64,000 bases of DNA, taken from assembly GCA_013397455.1 (NCBI GenBank), contig VYZB01000036.1:655366-719365 (forward strand), read 5' to 3'. Source of the DNA: Crotophaga sulcirostris (Eukaryota > Chordata > Aves > Cuculiformes > Crotophagidae). The notes beneath the pieces are model-generated. The model worked only from the letters and a program-made list of their open reading frames with translations, had not been told where the DNA came from and did no database searches. This document shows positions 62,193-64,000 of this stretch, in pieces (position 1 is the first letter of the stretch; every line of letters starts with the position of its first letter). Both the position numbers and the translations under genes were made by a program.

Positions 62193-64000
62193 ATCTGAGT
62201 TTTACTTTGCGTTATTGGTGTGGCCATGGCACACAAACGGGGCACAAGAAAATATGAAAAGTAAAGTTCAACTCTGGTGGTACTGGAACAGTCCTGATCA
62301 CACTTGGACTTCAAACTCTTGTTGCAGCTTTGTGGAAGTGCTTGCTAACTGGAAACCAGCCCTAGTGCTTTGTCTATTTACACTGGTGGTTAGAATACGC
62401 CATAGGAATCCTATGAGTTGCATGAGTCCAGGGAGAGCCTAGTTTAAATGTAAAGTTCTAGCAGCTAGACAAGAGCATGAAACACACAGGTAAACCAATT
62501 AGCCTATGACCTTGAATCTTCTCTAATTTTTCTAGAGCTTTTCAGTTCTTCCTTTTCCAATATGAAAAAAATATATATCTGTGTTTATAAATTCTTCTTC
62601 AGAACATTAATCTTACAGACCCCATGCCACACAAAACTCCTTCCTTGGTTATTTCAGTTTGATCTGTAGCTCTTTATAACTGCAGTTTTCTACAATGTAA
62701 GTTGCATGAACTTACAGTAGAAATATTCATACCAGCTTCTACAAAAGGAACACCACAATAAAACTTCCAAACAGAAACCATCACATTTTAATATTACGAA
62801 TCAATTGATCACTAATAGTGTGATAGTCGGACTATGTTCAGGCATACTGTCAGCTGAGGCACTACTTCTAAGCAAGTTTATCTCAAACTTCTGACCAGTG
62901 AACAACCTTGATTCCTAAATGTGAATGCTCAAACATAATGAAAAAATATTTTAGAAAATAATGAGCTTTTATAAAATTGAAAATTATGTCAGGAGAAAAG
63001 CAACCAAAATAATAGCAGTTAAAGAATAATGTTCATGTATTATAAATGTTCATATTTGTCTTTTTGAAAAGTAATGGAGTATGTGAAAAATACAACAGAA
63101 ATAAAAGTATGTTAAGAAAGGGTGATGCATATTTCATAATAAACTGGCAATACAGTCAAATATGTACAATGTGAAAAGCTGGGCATTTATATCCATGTCA
63201 ACCAAAGCGATCTGAACTAAACTCTTCTCAGGAGAGTGCCCTAGCCATCCTCTGTATTCTGAAGTGTGTTAAAGGATTGCTCTGCATTTTGATTGAGTTA
63301 AATTACAGGACAGAGGTTATGCAGCCAGACATAAGTACTGAGCAGTAGCAGTGCGTAATAGATTCATGGTTTCTATAGCGTCAGGGCATTCTAGACTCTG
63401 CTCTCAGAAATATTCAAGTAAGTTATATTCAATAGTTGACCAAGTACAGAAGCAGTCACGTGACCAAAATATAGATTTTTGCCGAGGGCTTCTTCTGGCT
63501 GCATGGCTCCTTGAGTCTTGCATTTTTGGCAGAATCTGTGAGCTGCCTCTTCATGCCCCATAATTAGTGGTTACAGGTCATAGACCTTCACTATAGAGAA
63601 ATATCTGAAGCATGGTTTTCTGTTTTCAATGAAGAGTTCTCTCTAGTTGGAGAGTACTACATGTAAAGATCACACATCACCTCCAGAATGATGGGAACTG
63701 CTTTGCTCTTTCATAAAAATCAATGTACCAGAGATATAGTTTCTAAATGGAAATATGGCTGTTTACAATGCTGATTCGAGTGTTCAGGTTCTGGAAAGAA
63801 GCTTGAATTCAGGTAGAGAAGTTCTAGGGCTTTTTTCCACCTCTACTCAAGTTGACTTCTGAATCCTGCTACACAACCAATGCATAACTCAAAGATGTAC
63901 AAATCCTGTATTGTTTCTATTCCCAAAGCATTGATAATCAACATTAACATTAAAAAAGCAGATAGAACTGTTTCTACTTGATTCTGGTTCTTACTGATGG
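62193..64000. other. AT-rich non-coding DNA, window end
   Basis: A forward frame of 106 codons (62,122-62,442) crosses the possible SINE and has no known domain; its tryptophan-rich middle has no counterpart I recognise. The remaining DNA has only short frames. No gene, RNA or clear repeat is seen up to the window end. Confidence 0.65.

Noticed and set aside
63225..63290. 'gagagtgccctagcc' phrase resembling an old reptile repeat
   Set aside because: It is too short and the flanks give no support.
1..64000. CRISPR arrays, operons, tRNA or rRNA genes, LTR retrovirus
   Set aside because: Nothing with regularly spaced repeats, cloverleaf potential with both internal boxes, or paired long terminal repeats was seen on either strand.

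Overview
This is vertebrate nuclear DNA, most likely from a bird. The clearest evidence is a set of CR1 non-LTR retrotransposon copies (LINE class) whose 3' ends carry the family's tandem octamer (ATTCTATG or a variant). The rest is AT-rich, low-repeat DNA with no dense gene packing. It contains none of the bacterial or viral architecture that would suggest a multi-gene system. I found no open reading frame that I recognise as a host protein, no RNA gene, no CRISPR array and no LTR element. The window reads as intergenic DNA or the inside of a very large intron, and the sequence alone cannot separate these.

Layout. 1-1.1 kb is plain AT-rich DNA. A reverse-strand CR1 tail lies at 1.13-1.35 kb. 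A forward CR1 3' end at 5.22-5.74 kb follows a (TA)n tract. A GC-rich, G-skewed, partly duplicated segment lies at 12.5-12.86 kb. A much older reverse-strand CR1 remnant at 16.5-16.97 kb looks like a spliced exon but is better explained as decayed CR1 ORF2. A five-base assembly gap beside a TTTA-rich tract sits at 17.64 kb. A second forward CR1 end lies at 21.93-22.80 kb and short tandem duplications at 26.46-26.67 kb. Single ambiguous bases occur at 30,690 and 37,592; the latter is flanked by an exact 17-bp duplication that looks like an assembly join. Three forward CR1 copies crowd 47.97-55.21 kb. The last, at 53.8-55.2 kb, is the longest and still shows reverse-transcriptase motifs, broken by frameshifts and an internal deletion. 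Farther right are a possible GATA-rich regulatory block (58.1-58.46 kb) and a possible decayed tRNA-derived SINE (about 62.15 kb).

How the parts work together. Nothing here forms an operon or pathway. The CR1 copies are all truncated at the 5' side or fragmented, so none can move by itself. The remaining open frames are of the size expected by chance in AT-rich DNA; a few that look more coding-like are listed as weak leads. No previously undescribed biological system is supported by this sequence.
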